A DNA stretch of 64,000 nt from Trichopria drosophilae (GCA_030407085.1 CM059586.1:17316001-17380000); one strand, 5' to 3'. Numbered from the stretch's first letter, positions 27,189-39,405 are shown. Program-made: numbers and translations. Notes: a model not told the origin generated them from the letters alone.

Positions 27189-27201
27189 TTTAAGTTAGTA
27201 T
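27189..27201. repeat. Putative target-site duplication, left
   Basis: TTTAAGTTAGTAT, identical to 28371-28383. The pair brackets the whole inverted dimer. Confidence 0.7.
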
Positions 27202-27516
27202 TATTAATACTTTGATGCGAAAGCATCCAATAAATTTTTCGACCGCTTGAAAATATAAATTTAATATTTGAATAGTCTTGGTATATGTCGGTCACTTTAC
27301 TAAACGAAATTAAGTTAAATTGATTTTAAGTGTCTACTCGGTTTTCGATGGAAAACACATTTGACATATTAAATGTAAGAAGCCGGGATTTGTGTAATTA
27401 TCGCCGACAAAATCTCTGTTTAAAACGGGCTGTATAAGTACGTATAAAATAAATATTATTCATGGATTTTGTTTCCCTCTAGCGATAATCAATTGAACTA
27501 ATGTCTATTGTAAATA

Positions 27517-27593
27517 TTTTGCGTTTCGTCCCGAGATCTCGTGATGGACTCTTCAGTAAGGCTAACACGAGAATCTCTGCCTTAGACGCAAAA
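27517..27593 (-). ncRNA. Type III hammerhead ribozyme, antisense copy
   Basis: Exact reverse complement of the ribozyme at 28037-28113, in the left arm. It has the same intact core (CUGAAGA, GAAA, cleavage triplet GUC) and the same three stems. On this strand it is antisense to pgant9, so it would only be made from an opposite-strand transcript. Confidence 0.88.
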
Positions 27594-28036
27594 ATGGTTT
27601 TGTAAATAATTTGAACTTTAAATAAAACTAAACAATGAAGGAAATGTTTAGAATTATTGTAAGCGAATATGCGTAATTATTATGGTAACGGGATGTCGTT
27701 ACACAGTACGCATATCCGTAATATTCCCAAAATATAAAATTAATACTTTGATGCGAAAGCATCCAATAAATTTTTTTTTATTAATTTCGTTTAGTAAAGT
27801 GACCGACATATACCAAGACTATTCAAATATTAAATTTATATTTTCAAGCGGTCGAAAAATTTATTGGATGCTTTCGCATCAAAGTATTAATTTTATATTT
27901 TGGGAATATTACGGATATGCGTACTGTGTAACGACATCCCGTTACCATAATAATTACGCATATTCGCTTACAATAATTCTAAACATTTCCTTCATTGTTT
28001 AGTTTTATTTAAAGTTCAAATTATTTACAAAACCAT

Positions 28037-28113
28037 TTTTGCGTCTAAGGCAGAGATTCTCGTGTTAGCCTTACTGAAGAGTCCATCACGAGATCTCGGG
28101 ACGAAACGCAAAA
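28037..28113 (+). ncRNA. Type III hammerhead ribozyme, sense to pgant9
   Basis: All core elements are present. Stem III: TTTTGCG (28037-28043) pairs with CGCAAAA (28107-28113), with the conserved U44-A106 pair next to it. Cleavage triplet GUC ends at 28045. Stem I: TAAGGC (28046-28051) with GCCTTA (28068-28073), loop of 16. Core CUGAAGA at 28074-28080. Stem II: GTCC (28081-28084) with GGAC (28099-28102), including the required G-C closing pair. GAAA at 28103-28106. Because the ends lie in stem III the topology is type III. Loops 1 and 2 carry similar GAGA/UCUC sequences that might form the activating loop-loop contact. Self-cleavage is predicted, not shown. It lies in an intron and would be transcribed in the pgant9 pre-mRNA. 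Confidence 0.92.
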
Positions 28114-28370
28114 TATTTACAATAGACATTAGTTCAATTGATTATCGCTAGAGGGAAACAAAATCCATGAATAATATTTATTTTATACGTACTTATACAG
28201 CCCGTTTTAAACAGAGATTTTGTCGGCGATAATTACACAAATCCCGGCTTCTTACATTTAATATGTCAAATGTGTTTTCCATCGAAAACCGAGTAGACAC
28301 TTAAAATCAATTTAACTTAATTTCGTTTAGTAAAGTGACCGACATATACCAAGACTATTCAAATATTAAA

Positions 28371-28383
28371 TTTAAGTTAGTAT
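28371..28383. repeat. Putative target-site duplication, right
   Basis: TTTAAGTTAGTAT, identical to 27189-27201; its first three bases overlap the end of the right arm. Confidence 0.7.
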
Positions 28384-28539
28384 AGTGATACAAGAATGTA
28401 TAAAAACAGCTATTAAGATAATTCTTTATTGTTTATGATTTATAAATAAACAAACATTAAAAAACCACGATTTATTCGAAAAAATTCATTATTGACGCTG
28501 TTTTTTAAGATAATTGTTTGAAATTCAGTATAATAGTGT

Positions 28540-28970
28540 TTTTAGGGTCGTTGATTAGGAATCTGACCATAGATTTTAAAAATTCGAAATGGCCGATCCA
28601 AGATGGCCGACCAAAATGTAAAAAGTTTCTTGATCGGGTTGAAAGTGAGTACACGGGGGTTTTCGTAGTCGCCGATGACGAATCGGACTACAGATTCTGA
28701 AAAATGAATATGGCGGATCTAAAATGGTGGACCAGAATTTTAAAATTTCATAATTCGCGTAACACATAAATTGTTGGCCGAAAATAAATCGAGTTATTAC
28801 TAGTTTGCCGCATCTAATACCAGATTGGTAATCAGTTTCATATCAATCTAGTAACTTTTCAACATTACGGCCCGCCATTTTGGATCGGCAATATTAAATT
28901 TTGAACATCTGAGTTTAGATTCGTAATCAGCGACCTCAAAAACCCCTGAGTAACAATTTTCAGCCATTTT
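28540..28970. repeat. ATGGCGG-family repeat block
   Basis: Contains GGCCGATCCAAGATGGCCGA, GGGGTTTTCGTAGTCGCCGA-GACGAA and, inverted, CCGCCATTTTGGATCGGC with TCGTAATCAGCGACCTCAAA. Same family as 26250-27130 and 63540-64000. Confidence 0.7.
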
Positions 28971-29159
28971 TCGCGTAAAAAAAAATGTATGCTTTAAACG
29001 GTTAATTGGAAAATATTGAGATGATTTTGAATTTTATTAGATCAAAATAAATAAAAAGAAAATGATGGCATTAAATATACAGCATCTTTTGTTACTTCGT
29101 TTTAAAAAATGATTCAAATACCAAATAAATTATAATTTACCTAAGAACTAATCGACCCA

Positions 29160-29660
29160 ATCAAACTTGTAATTAAGGATCGAGTTAAACGCTCGATTAA
29201 AGTAATATCCCGGAATATTCGTGTACCTAGGTATGACATGTTGGTACAATATTTTACTCTGGGATCTTCCCGTAATCAAAGCAATTCAATTAATGCATCC
29301 TGCTCGGGGCTTCGAGTTTGTTTGCGTGAAAGCTACACAAATCTGAAATTCAATGATTTTCGATTTAATCCACCCAAGCAGTAAAGTCCCGAACTTGAGA
29401 ATGGACGCGAGTTTGCAGGTAGGCTCTTAAAAGCTCGAGATAAGCTCGTCGGGCCGCCCGGAAGCCAGTTTCATAGACGTACTTCCTGCCGACCCTATCC
29501 CCCATCCCAAAAGTCCGCCTTAGTCAGGACGCTCCCATTAGTGCCGGTGGCCGCGTCGACCACAGCCTCGGCTGATGGTTTTATCATCGGAACAAGATCA
29601 TAAAGCCTTTCATACATCCCCATGAATAGCCTTTGGCTTTCACCTCTCGCGTAAATTTTA
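29160..29660. other. GC-rich island in the intron
   Basis: Distinctly GC-rich (for example GTGCCGGTGGCCGCGTCGAC near 29538) with no long frame and no exon-like splice pair recognised. A conserved regulatory element is possible but is only an inference from composition. Confidence 0.3.
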
Positions 29661-30056
29661 TTTTTTAAGAATAGTACGGCAATTACGCCCCGAGATAATG
29701 CAGCGTTTCATCAGGAATTAGGATCGTTTATTACTAAAAGAAGGTTCTTATTCGTTACTAGTTAGCTAGAGCATTAATCACGACCATTCGTCGCATCAAT
29801 TCATTCAAACTATAGCTGATCTTATTACTGCCTTCGTAAAAAGTGTCGCTAATGGAACTACTTAGAATGAATATATGAGCATTTTTATAATCAATTGTCT
29901 CTTAACCCATTAACGTTGGAAATTAGATTTTGGTCCCTTCAATTGCAATCGTGTTTCGAGCATCAAAATCGAAATCTTATTATCTTTGGTAATTGAATAT
30001 CAACCAATAGTCTAGCTACTTTCAATATTTTCCAACATCTTCAAATATATTAACTG

Positions 30057-30746
30057 ATATGGGCAAATCCGCGGAACTTTTAACCCCCCACGGCACTCAA
30101 TATCTGACATTATATTTGATATAACATGACTATTTTAAAACAAATATTTGATTTATTGCACGGCGCAATTAATAAATACACAAATGTACGTATTTTTGGT
30201 GTTTTTAAACACTTACACTTGTGTATTTATTAATTGCGATGTTACGTATATCAAATATATCTTAGTGTAGACTTAAAAAGGAGTTAATAATGAAGAGATT
30301 GCAACTTTACTCATTTATGTGCATTCTAGAATAGTCATGTTAGAACCACTATATGCATATATGTCACTGTATGTCATTTTGTCCACGCTATCATGTTCTA
30401 TATACTAACATGACTATTTTAGAAAACACATGGGTGAGTAAAGTTGTAATCTCTTTATTATTTAGTCCCTTTTAAGTCTACACTAATAAATATTTGATTT
30501 ATGTAACGGCGCAATTAATAAATGCAGAAGTGTAAGTGTTTAAAACACCAAAAATACGTACATATGTGTATTCATTAATGGCGCCGTGCTATAAATCATA
30601 TATTTGTTATAGTGGACTTAAAAGGGACTTAATAATGAAGAGATTGCAATTTTATTTATTTACGTGCCTTCTAAAATGTTGTATCAAATATAATGTCAGA
30701 AATTGAGTGACATGGGGGGTTAAAGATTCCGCGGATTTGCCCATAT
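30057..30746. mobile_element. Non-autonomous TIR element, 690 bp
   Basis: Ends TATGGGCAAATCCGCGGAA and its complement, with inverted similarity continuing inward (CCCCCCA, CAATATCTGACATTATATTT). Inside, a block containing AATGAAGAGATTGCAA and AATAGTCATG is repeated three times in both orientations, and GCGCAATTAATAAAT recurs, giving nested hairpins. Consistent with a TA target. No ORF. Confidence 0.85.
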
Positions 30747-30749
30747 AAA

Positions 30750-31335
30750 GCCGAGCTCAACGGCAGCTTCTCATTTTTTACATGAATATATTTACAACCT
30801 TCAAGAATGGTATAAATTATGGAGAATTAAGGTAAATGAAAACAAGTCAACTCGTGTGACATTTACTCTTCGCAAATTGACATGCCCTAAAATCTTCTTG
30901 AACGACAAACCTATTACTGGAAAGATCATATATGGACGAAGCGAAAACAATTAAATTTGTAAACAAGAAACATGACTTCTAGGCAGAAAATGGGAATTAA
31001 CATTAAACAATAAAATGTTCATCTACAAATGCATCATTAAACCAATTTGGATGTATGGGACACTGCTCGAGGGAAATGCATCAAAAAACTAACATTAACA
31101 TTCTCGAAAGATTCCAATCAAATGCCTAAGAGCAATCACTAATGCACCATAATTTGTGCCTAATGGTATTATCCGGAAAGATTTGGACATCATAACTGTA
31201 GAAGTGGAAATAACGATTCAAATACAAGGAGAGACTCAAACATCACCCGAATAAATTAGCTGCGGTACTGCTGAATAATCCTACCAACTCAAGACTCAAG
31301 AGATTCAGAAAATTATTTTGAAAAAACCAAATTCT
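30750..31335 (+). pseudogene. Jockey-type LINE relic, end of ORF2
   Basis: Read with several frameshifts, the + strand gives the region after the reverse transcriptase core of Jockey-clade ORF2: LQEWYKLWRIKVNENKSTRV, TFTLRKLTCPKIFLNDKPIT, then MFIYKCIIKPIWMYG, NINILERFQS, IRKDLDI and LKHHPNKLAAVLLNNPTNSR. The order is normal for the family (thumb and C-terminal region). No catalytic FADD block remains and stops are frequent, so it is inactive. It sits directly beside the right end of the TIR element 30057-30746. Confidence 0.8.
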
Positions 31336-31504
31336 AAATCATTTATCTTTTCTTCTACTGTATTAAAAAAAACAATATGGAAGGGACTATCAAATCGTTA
31401 GCTCTGAGAATCATTTGCGACTATTCGGCAACGATAGTGGAGCTACCATTCATCAACTATAATGCGAGTAGCATCCAATTGTTGCTATTGGGAAAATGAT
31501 AGTT

Positions 31505-32765
31505 GTTAATACTAGATCATGACAAACTGCTTGATAAATTGGAATACCTAGGCTTCAGAGGTCATAGTGGGCAATTACTAAAAAACTACCTCCAAAACAG
31601 AAACCAAAGAGTGATCTGCGATGGATGCCTTAGCAAGTCCCGTACTGTTACATATGGAGTACCGCAGGGTACAATTCTTGACCCGGTACTCTTTTTACTA
31701 TACATTAACGATTTATACCTAATAAAACACAGTGGGAAAATTCAATCTTTTGCTGATGACACAGTCGTGATCCTTGAAACCTAGTTAGAACTAATGGAAC
31801 TAGCGTCACAAACCTTCATTCTAATAAAAGACAGGTTTAATTCTAATTCACTGACCGTTAATGCTACACAGATAGCATCCCCCCACAATTGCAACAACTA
31901 CACGTGAATAAAGGACAAACGCACATGATAATAGAAAGAATAGATAGTATCAAATACTTAGGGGTAGTAATAGATTCGTACTTGAAATGGGACGTGCATA
32001 TAGCCCATCTGTTAAAAAAAAACTAAGACCACTGCAATTCCTCTTCAGAAGATTACGAGACATCTTGAGCATGAAATCACTAATGCAGGTCTATCATTCT
32101 CTATTTCAATCTATTCTTAAATACGGTATAATAATGTGGGGAGGTGCTTATGATAATATCATGACAAAAATAGCAGGTATCCAAAAATCTACGCTGAATA
32201 TAATTCTGAAGAAAAGGAGGGACTATCCTATAGAACAACTGTTTAGAGAAACCAGCGTGTACGATATTCGAAAAATAGCCTACTTTACTGCGACAAAACA
32301 TATTTCTAAATCTACGAACCCCCATCTAGTAACAGGAACTACCAGAAGTGCTGCAAATCGAACCATGGCCCTACCAAAAATAATGACAGAAGTCGGAAGA
32401 AAATGTTACGATTATTATGGTACACTTTGTTACAACGCTTTACCAATAGACATCAAAATAACCACAAAACGCCTTAAAATTCAAGAAAACTCTTAAAAAA
32501 TGGTTCTGCAACAAAAATATTGCAGAAATTGCGAACACCTTCAGAGACCATCATCATTATCTACGACAACTACTTTAGGAAGCGTACATGCTGTGATTAA
32601 TTATTGCTTATATCTAATTTTTTTGTACTCCAGAGTCACGCTCAAGTGCATCCAAGGGCACTTATGTGGCATTGTATATTTATTAATCTTTATAGTTGGT
32701 AAATACTTACTCATGAAATTATTGTAAACTGGACAATAAATTATTATAATTATTATAATACAAAA
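31505..32765 (+). pseudogene. Non-LTR retrotransposon relic, RT to 3' tail
   Basis: Begins within the palm of a Jockey/CR1-like reverse transcriptase: LGFRGHSGQLLKNYLQNRNQ, then GVPQGTILDPVLFLLYINDL and FADDT (active-site aspartates present). A TAG at 31782 interrupts the frame; a frameshift follows near 31878 and another at the A run 32016-32024. Next come IKYLGVVIDSYLKWDVHI and a 169-codon frame (31987-32496) with the C-terminal region (LMQVYHSLFQSILKYG, GIQKSTL). The copy is 5' truncated and ends in a TTATAATTATTATAA-type tail near 32735-32762. Intact motifs suggest moderate age. It is not a host gene. Confidence 0.88.
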
Positions 32766-33039
32766 CTGCAGTAGATAAGAAATACTAATGAACCTGTCAT
32801 TAAAATGATATAGTAACGAACTACATTACTTGGTCACTGAGCAAATAGTTTCTTATATTTTCTTTTGATAAAAACGATTTCAAAAGTATCGAAATATGTA
32901 TTCTTGGAGAGAAATTGGTGAAATAACATCAATACAGCTCCATGACCGTATATTAATCCCTAAGTCTAGCATCAAACCAAAATTCCTTAGATAGGAATCG
33001 AAATCCCAACCATCCAAACTCCGTGAATCGATGTCGGTA

Positions 33040-33400
33040 ATACAAAACGTGTTGCAGTTTAGCACATCGGGGCATCTCTGACTGGCGTTATAACGTATCG
33101 GGTAAACCGCTTTCGTATCGACGCAAAGCATGCTGATCCGTCAAATCCCCTTACTGCTGCTCAGTCCTCAGTTAATCCTCAGCGCAAAAGTACTGGGCGT
33201 ACTACTGGCTCGCTCGTAGCTTAGGGTCGCGGATGCTTCCTAAAGCTATCTCGTATGAATAAATCAAGCGACGACCCCCTCAATACTGGCCTCCCTCCAT
33301 ATTGTTCCCCAACCCCCTTTCAATATCGACCTAATCGTAAATCGTAAATTCCTAACTTGTCGTTAGGAGTTCCCGACTCTTTTAACTAACTTTTTGCAGA
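33040..33400. other. GC-richer patch in the intron
   Basis: GC-richer than the flanks, with C-rich blocks near 33270-33320. No tRNA fold, exon or known motif recognised. Confidence 0.25.
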
Positions 33401-36400
33401 AATGGATTTTCCGACCGGGTCTCAATCGAGTCTGCCAAACAAAAACTCGTCTCCTTTTACTGGCCTTCGTTATCGGATATTCTATTCCGATCTCGCATTG
33501 TCAAGCATTTTTAATCAAAATTGATCACCATTCAACTTACATATATAAGGGTTATTTCTTTAAAATTGTCTGCATTTGTAAACGAAAATTGACGATGTCA
33601 GCTTAAAAGTTGGTATTAAATACATTACGTTATGAAAAAGACAATTGATTTCATTTGCTACATATGATAAGACAGACCGACTTAAGCAAATTGACCATTT
33701 GACGCAGAGACCAGAATTGACTTTTCCGAAGGGTTTGTGAGATATCCTAACCTAAAAAGACTAAAACAGCGATTTTAGCCTATTATTTGAGGTTACATGT
33801 CATTGCATTTTTTTTTATTTAGTATACAAAACTATTAAACTATATAAACTTTATTTTAAAGTATAAGTCTTCTCCTACAAAATGCCCAAAATGATTTGAA
33901 TATCTGTATTTTTTTCTAATATCCTCTTTTGAAATTTTTATTTTTATGAATTTTTAATGTACCTGAGTAATTATTACAAACTGGACAATTTCAACATTTA
34001 ATTTCTCAGCGGAAGAAGTACAGTCAACGGCATTTAAAAGACCAAGACGTACATTTTGAGATGATGTTTATGGTTTTATTAGTACATGAACAAATTTGGT
34101 AACTTAACCTCAAATGTAGGCCAACATCGTTGTTTTCACCTGGCAGATGAATATATGACGCCAATTGAGATATTTTAACTTTTGATTCCTTTTCACAGCA
34201 CCAAAAACCACCGGCAAGTATACACGAAAACAACATGAGTAGAATTTGCCAAACTTAGTTAAGTAAAATTTGCCGAGTCTCATTTAAAAGCAAAATTTAT
34301 TGAAAAATATAAATAAGTAGTATTCTAGCCTTTAAGTAATAAGTTTTTAAATGATATTAACGGAAAACTAGACTAGATGTTTTATAACAGCAAAATTGAA
34401 ACCAGTCATATTAAATATAAAAACTAACTGAATTAGTTTACTTGAAACAGATTTTAATACATGATTGGTGTTAATGAAGCATTTAAAAAATAAATTCCAG
34501 ATAAACTACAGAAAATTAGGATTGTTCTTTTAATTATTTTGATTAACAATGGTTACTAAACTTTTTCGGTAAATTTTACTTAAGTTCTGGGTCGAATCTA
34601 CTAATTACTTTTTTCTGTGATATTCTCTGGGTTGAATGGTCAATCTGATTTTATCGGCCTGTATAATTAAAGTAGGAATCACCAAATGTTGTTCCATGAC
34701 AGACTGATATTTTACCATAATACCGCCGTTTAACTTCTAATAGTGATAAAAAAAAATGTGTCTATTTTCAAGGAAAATATTTCAAACTGAGTACTCTAGA
34801 TTATTTGGCACTGGTTACGAATTTGACAACAGGTTTTCAAAATTCTAAATGATTGACGAGGTATAGCTCTCAAAACCGAAAAATTAAAAATAATTTTAAG
34901 ATAATATATCAGGGTCTTTTCAGTCGTGCATTACTAATGAGCAATCTATTTTCAAATACTACAAAATGCTAATTTAAGATACCTTACGAAAGTACTAAAT
35001 ACATTTAATACTTTCAAATGTAGTTTGTATTGCAATAACGTTCATTATTTAATGGTGTTTACGTTCATAGTACTTAACAAGTAAATAATCATCAATAATT
35101 ACTCCTTACAAATGTTGGCAAACAATTTAAAACAAATGCAATTTTCATCATTCGTTCAGCGAATATAATATATATCTATATAATAATGCATAATATTTAA
35201 TTATTATTCATTATTTAAGGAAGTAATACAATATTAGAACAACTTTTTTAATTTATTTTTTTCTACCTTTGCATTTAGTTCTTATTCATTTTTTTTATAT
35301 GGATACCGGGATTTCAGTGACCGGAAAAGTACATAAAAGTGCACAGAATACTTGAACCCAAAAGATATACTGGTAGGGATTATTTATTTCACCTTGAAAT
35401 ATTTAGAATAGCAGTTTATTTCAAGACATTTTTACAAATTTTTGGCAGTATGGAAATATGTTATTCTCAACAAATTTTTAGCTGAAATACCTATTGTATA
35501 AGACATTTTTGAGTATGCTATCTTGAATATGAAGTAAAAGTTTCAAAATTTAAAACGGCTAACCCAATATGGTGGAGATGGATTGATAAACCATCAGACG
35601 ATCATAGAAACCCCTGTATCGACATAAAAAATGAAATTTAGAAAACAAGTACCTCCAAAAAGTGTTTTTTCACATATTTTTGCCAAAATTATAGGTAAGT
35701 ACGACATTTTATCGCAAGAGCACTCTTGAAAATAGTAAATAAAGTAAATTTGAAACAATCTGTTTATTGATTTCAGTATGTAGTATACGGTAGAAGTTTT
35801 ACATGACAGAACGTGCATTCTGGACGTTCAAGGGTTAAAACGTATAAAATACTAAAAAAAGATGTCAAATACACTTTACCCTCTATCGCAAAAGGTTAAA
35901 AGAATCACTTTATTCAATGTAGATATAGAAAAATGAATGGAAAATGGCATTAGTAGGTTGAATTAAACTATATTACAGACAGAATATCGAGACAGCCAGC
36001 ACATTTGTTCCTAATTTTTTATATTTACTTTACTTTAACTTCATAAAACTCATATTTGAGATTTTTACTTATTTCTTGTATAAAGCTGATGAGAAAAAAA
36101 CAGAATGTCAAACAAAAACTAATTTAATTTTTATGTAAATAAAATCCAAAGCTTTATGAAAATCACAGAAAACATAAAAACAATTAAGAGATTGTTGCAG
36201 GTTTATAATGAATGATCATCAAAATCTGCAGAAAAGTAAGTGTAGTTTATGAAAAAGCCATTACCACTAATTAAATTATCAGGATTATTTGTACTTGTTA
36301 CCTTTGTGAAATTCGTTGAAATTTCGCCTCTATGTCGGATCTGCCTGACATGTCAAGTAGAAAAGGTCCGCTTTGGTCGGCCAACGTCCGCTGAGTACTG

Positions 36401-37745
36401 CGTCAAAATTTCTTTACGAAGACAACTGGATGTTAAGATTTTCAAAATAGAAATTTTAACAATATGCATAAATATGCCTAACTTTATATTTAATAACTAA
36501 GATGGTAATAATAACAATAATAAGTAGAAGAATAATAATAATAATAGATTGTTTTTATTGACGCAGATAAATACGAAGATAAATAAACTATCAGATATAA
36601 TTCAATATATATTACAATACATTTGCAACAATGCAGAGGAATTGTTTACGATAGTATGTTATTAGAGCTACGAAGAGCTAAATGTCAAGATAACAATTCT
36701 GCCCCAATTACAACTACGTTTCCAATTATGACTACAGTCAAGATATAAGATTTGTGCACTCAGTATTTTACATTTTTATTAGAGATTTTTTACATTATAA
36801 CTGCATATTTTTCAATAATACATACCTTTCTTGTTTACAGTAATTTACATCTGATGTTAATGTTATATTAAATAAATCGAAAATAGTCTACAGCCCAGTC
36901 GAATTAGTTGGAGAATGTGGAAAGTTTTGAAACAGCTCGGAATTTTCTGGAAAGGTGTATTTTGGGGTCCTTGATAACATACTAAAGCAACCTTAGTTAC
37001 CTTAAAAATAAGGTCCAAAAATCATTTTTTTTTTGTGAATGAGAAAGTACGCTTGCGGATTTGTTGTAGTGGAAAGGTTGTAGCTCATAAAATTCTGAGC
37101 AATTTCCTTTTTTTAACATTTTGCTTCATGCAAAATTAACAGAGATAACATTTTTTAAGTTAACGTTATTTTTTGTAGGCTTTTTAAATTGTAACTCAAA
37201 AACTTTCGCTTTAGGCCTTTGATATACAGGGCTAACTTTTGAACTACTTCTATTTTTTTAAAATTCTCGTATGCATAAAATTGAATAAAACATAATGTAT
37301 TTTACGTGGATTTTGGTTATAAGATGAAAGCAAATGTAAGAAACTCTTCGTAATCTATTTATCCCCTAGAATTTGTCACGCTGAATTTAAAAAATGAATG
37401 GAATTCTGAACTTCTTGGCTGCATTTCTTTCATCTGAAAAGCTATAGCAGAATAAGTATGGTAAAAGTGCCCTTTTCCAAATCCTCTATTTGACATGGAC
37501 TATCGGAAAGATAATTGAAAAATAATCCTAGAACCAAAATTAGAACCCCACAAGCCCATATAAAGGTAGTAATAATAAAAAACATGTTTTCGATATAATT
37601 TTCTTCCAACGAGTCTTTATACATCAGAAAGTATTTTAAAAAACCATGACACTTTTAAGTTACTAATAATCACAATATTTTTTGCAATGCATGTAACCTC
37701 AAATTTTGACCAGAAAAAAATGAATATAATTTTTAGATAATTTTC

Positions 37746-38220
37746 TTACACCCTGGTTTTGAAGGTGGTTTTGAATTTTTCCGCTCTTTACAAAAACAAT
37801 ATCAACTTTTCAAAAAAAAATTGTGCGCCATCCGAATTTTAATAAAAACTGTGTTTTTTGGGGTCTTATGGTGGTGTTTAATGTTGCATACTACATTCAG
37901 GGGCACAAAATATCATTGTTTTAAGTATTTTTTCTGCTCTTTACGATAACACTACTAGTTTTTAAAAAACAAGGATGCGCCACCCAAACTTCAGCCAAAA
38001 ATTTTTTTTTTGTTCTCGTTTTTTATCTTATAAAACTAGTAGTATTATCGAAAAATACGGGGAAAATGCGCAAAACAATAATATTTTGAGCCACCTGAAT
38101 CTAAATATAGTTTTATACTCTATTAAATACCACAAACTACGAAAATAATAGTTTTTGGCTAAAATTTGAATGCCGCAGAATTTTTCTTCAGTACCTAGTA
38201 CCTTCAAACCCAGGGTGTAA
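37746..38220. mobile_element. MITE with TTACACCCTGG termini
   Basis: TTACACCCTGGTTTTGAAGG at the left end is mirrored by CCTTCAAACCCAGGGTGTAA at the right end. Inside, GCTCTTTACGATAACACTAC and its complement near 38030-38060 form a second hairpin. No ORF. Confidence 0.88.
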
Positions 38221-38639
38221 AAACGTTGTTTAAAACTTCCATTAATCTTGTTTAAACATTTTTATTCGTACTTTGGGAAAAACAAATCCATTTTTATCCG
38301 CAATGTCTTTCTTTTTATTTATACGCATAGGAAATCGAAATGTTCATTCCATGCAGATTCGTGTCTGATTCATGCAGACTGTGGATCCATTTTTATTAAA
38401 CATACAGTTACATTAGTTATTACGAATTGGTAACTTTAATTCGAAATCCATGTGAATCCAAGAGTAATATTTTTTTGAAAAATAAGCCATTAGCGTGTGT
38501 CTATCCAAATTTTCAAACAAGAAAATTTATTTTCCAAGCAATCTTCGTCCCAAACATAACCGAAAACAAATATTTTTCATTAATAAAGGAGGATACACAC
38601 GGGTATATGTGGTTTTGCCCCCCTTGGACTAGTCCTAGT

Positions 38640-39405
38640 CCAAATTGGATTGTTTTATCACGTGGGAAAGTTTAACAAATCGCTGTTGAAATCGTGGATT
38701 TTACATAGGAAAATATTGAGATGTAAGTAGTAACAGCGAATCCATTACAAGCAAATGATGACGAGGTCTGTTACTACTTAGATCTCAAAACCTAGAAAGG
38801 ACGACGCCCACGAGGTGATTTCTGCCTCCAAGATGGAACCTCCGAAACTAAAAAATTCGGTTAGAGTATGATGACAACTAACATCTAATGACAAATTATA
38901 TTGTTTTATGATGTGGGAAAGTTTAAAAAAACGCCCTTAAATCCGCAGATTACACATAAGAAAATGCAGTAATTTCAGTAGTAATAGGCCACACTGTGTG
39001 TTCGGACTGTTACTACTTAGAATCCAGCATTTTTCTATGTATACACTCTAAATTTTTTTGAAAGTTGAGCCATTTTCTGATAAAAATGACTTTTTCACTA
39101 TTTTTAAAGTGGAAATTTCACTTTACTAATATTGGATGGAAATATGCCACTCTAATAAAGTGAAATTGCCGCTTTAGAAATAATGAAAAAGTCACCTTTA
39201 GTAGAGAGTGACTTAACCTTCACTTTAAGAAATTTAGAGTGTAATCCGCGACTTTGATAACGATTTTTTAAACTTTCCCAGATGATAAAACATTCAATTT
39301 CCCATTAGGTGTTAGTTCTCATCTTACTCTACCCGAATTTGTCAGTTTTGGAGGTTCATCCCTAGGGCGGAAATCACTTATATTCGTGGGCATCCTCATT
39401 TCTCA
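38640..39405. repeat. Foldback element interrupted by a MITE
   Basis: The block TGTTTTAT-ACGTGGGAAAGTTT occurs at 38652, again at 38902, and inverted at about 39268-39290. CGAGGTGATTTCTGCC..TGGAACCTCC.AAACT at 38809-38850 is inverted at about 39337-39375. The inner part is split by the 39044-39241 element. Confidence 0.75.
39044..39241. mobile_element. Nested MITE, ~198 bp, with TA duplication
   Basis: CACTCTAAATTTTTTTGAAAG at the left end and CTTTAAGAAATTTAGAGTG at the right end are inverted repeats. TA flanks both ends (39042-39043 and 39242-39243). It lies inside the foldback 38640-39405 and is therefore younger. Confidence 0.88.

Larger units (their letters stand above)
27202..28370. mobile_element. 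Inverted dimer of a ~536-bp hammerhead-ribozyme repeat (retrozyme-like)
   Basis: Arms 27257-27775 and 27855-28373 are reverse complements: every pair of positions sums to 55630, so 519 bp align without one indel, and all segments I compared are identical. The 79-bp spacer is itself part of the repeat. Monomer length comes from the recurrence of TAATACTTTGATGCGAAAGC at 27205 and 27741 (536 bp). Left half: one full monomer plus its first ~35 bases. Right half (read on the minus strand): monomer offset ~52 to the end, then offset 0 to ~108. Each half therefore carries slightly more than one monomer of a tandem or circular sequence. Each holds one complete type III hammerhead ribozyme. A GATGC-GAAA-GCATC hairpin marks the monomer start. 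No protein is encoded; the 106-codon ORF at 27682-28002 merely crosses the junction. Confidence 0.85.

Noticed and set aside
27682..28002. 106-codon frame across the centre of the hammerhead palindrome
   Set aside because: It reads through the inverted junction; its content is determined by the palindrome, not by protein coding.
33040..33400. GC-richer patch examined for tRNA genes
   Set aside because: No cloverleaf or tRNA promoter boxes could be found.
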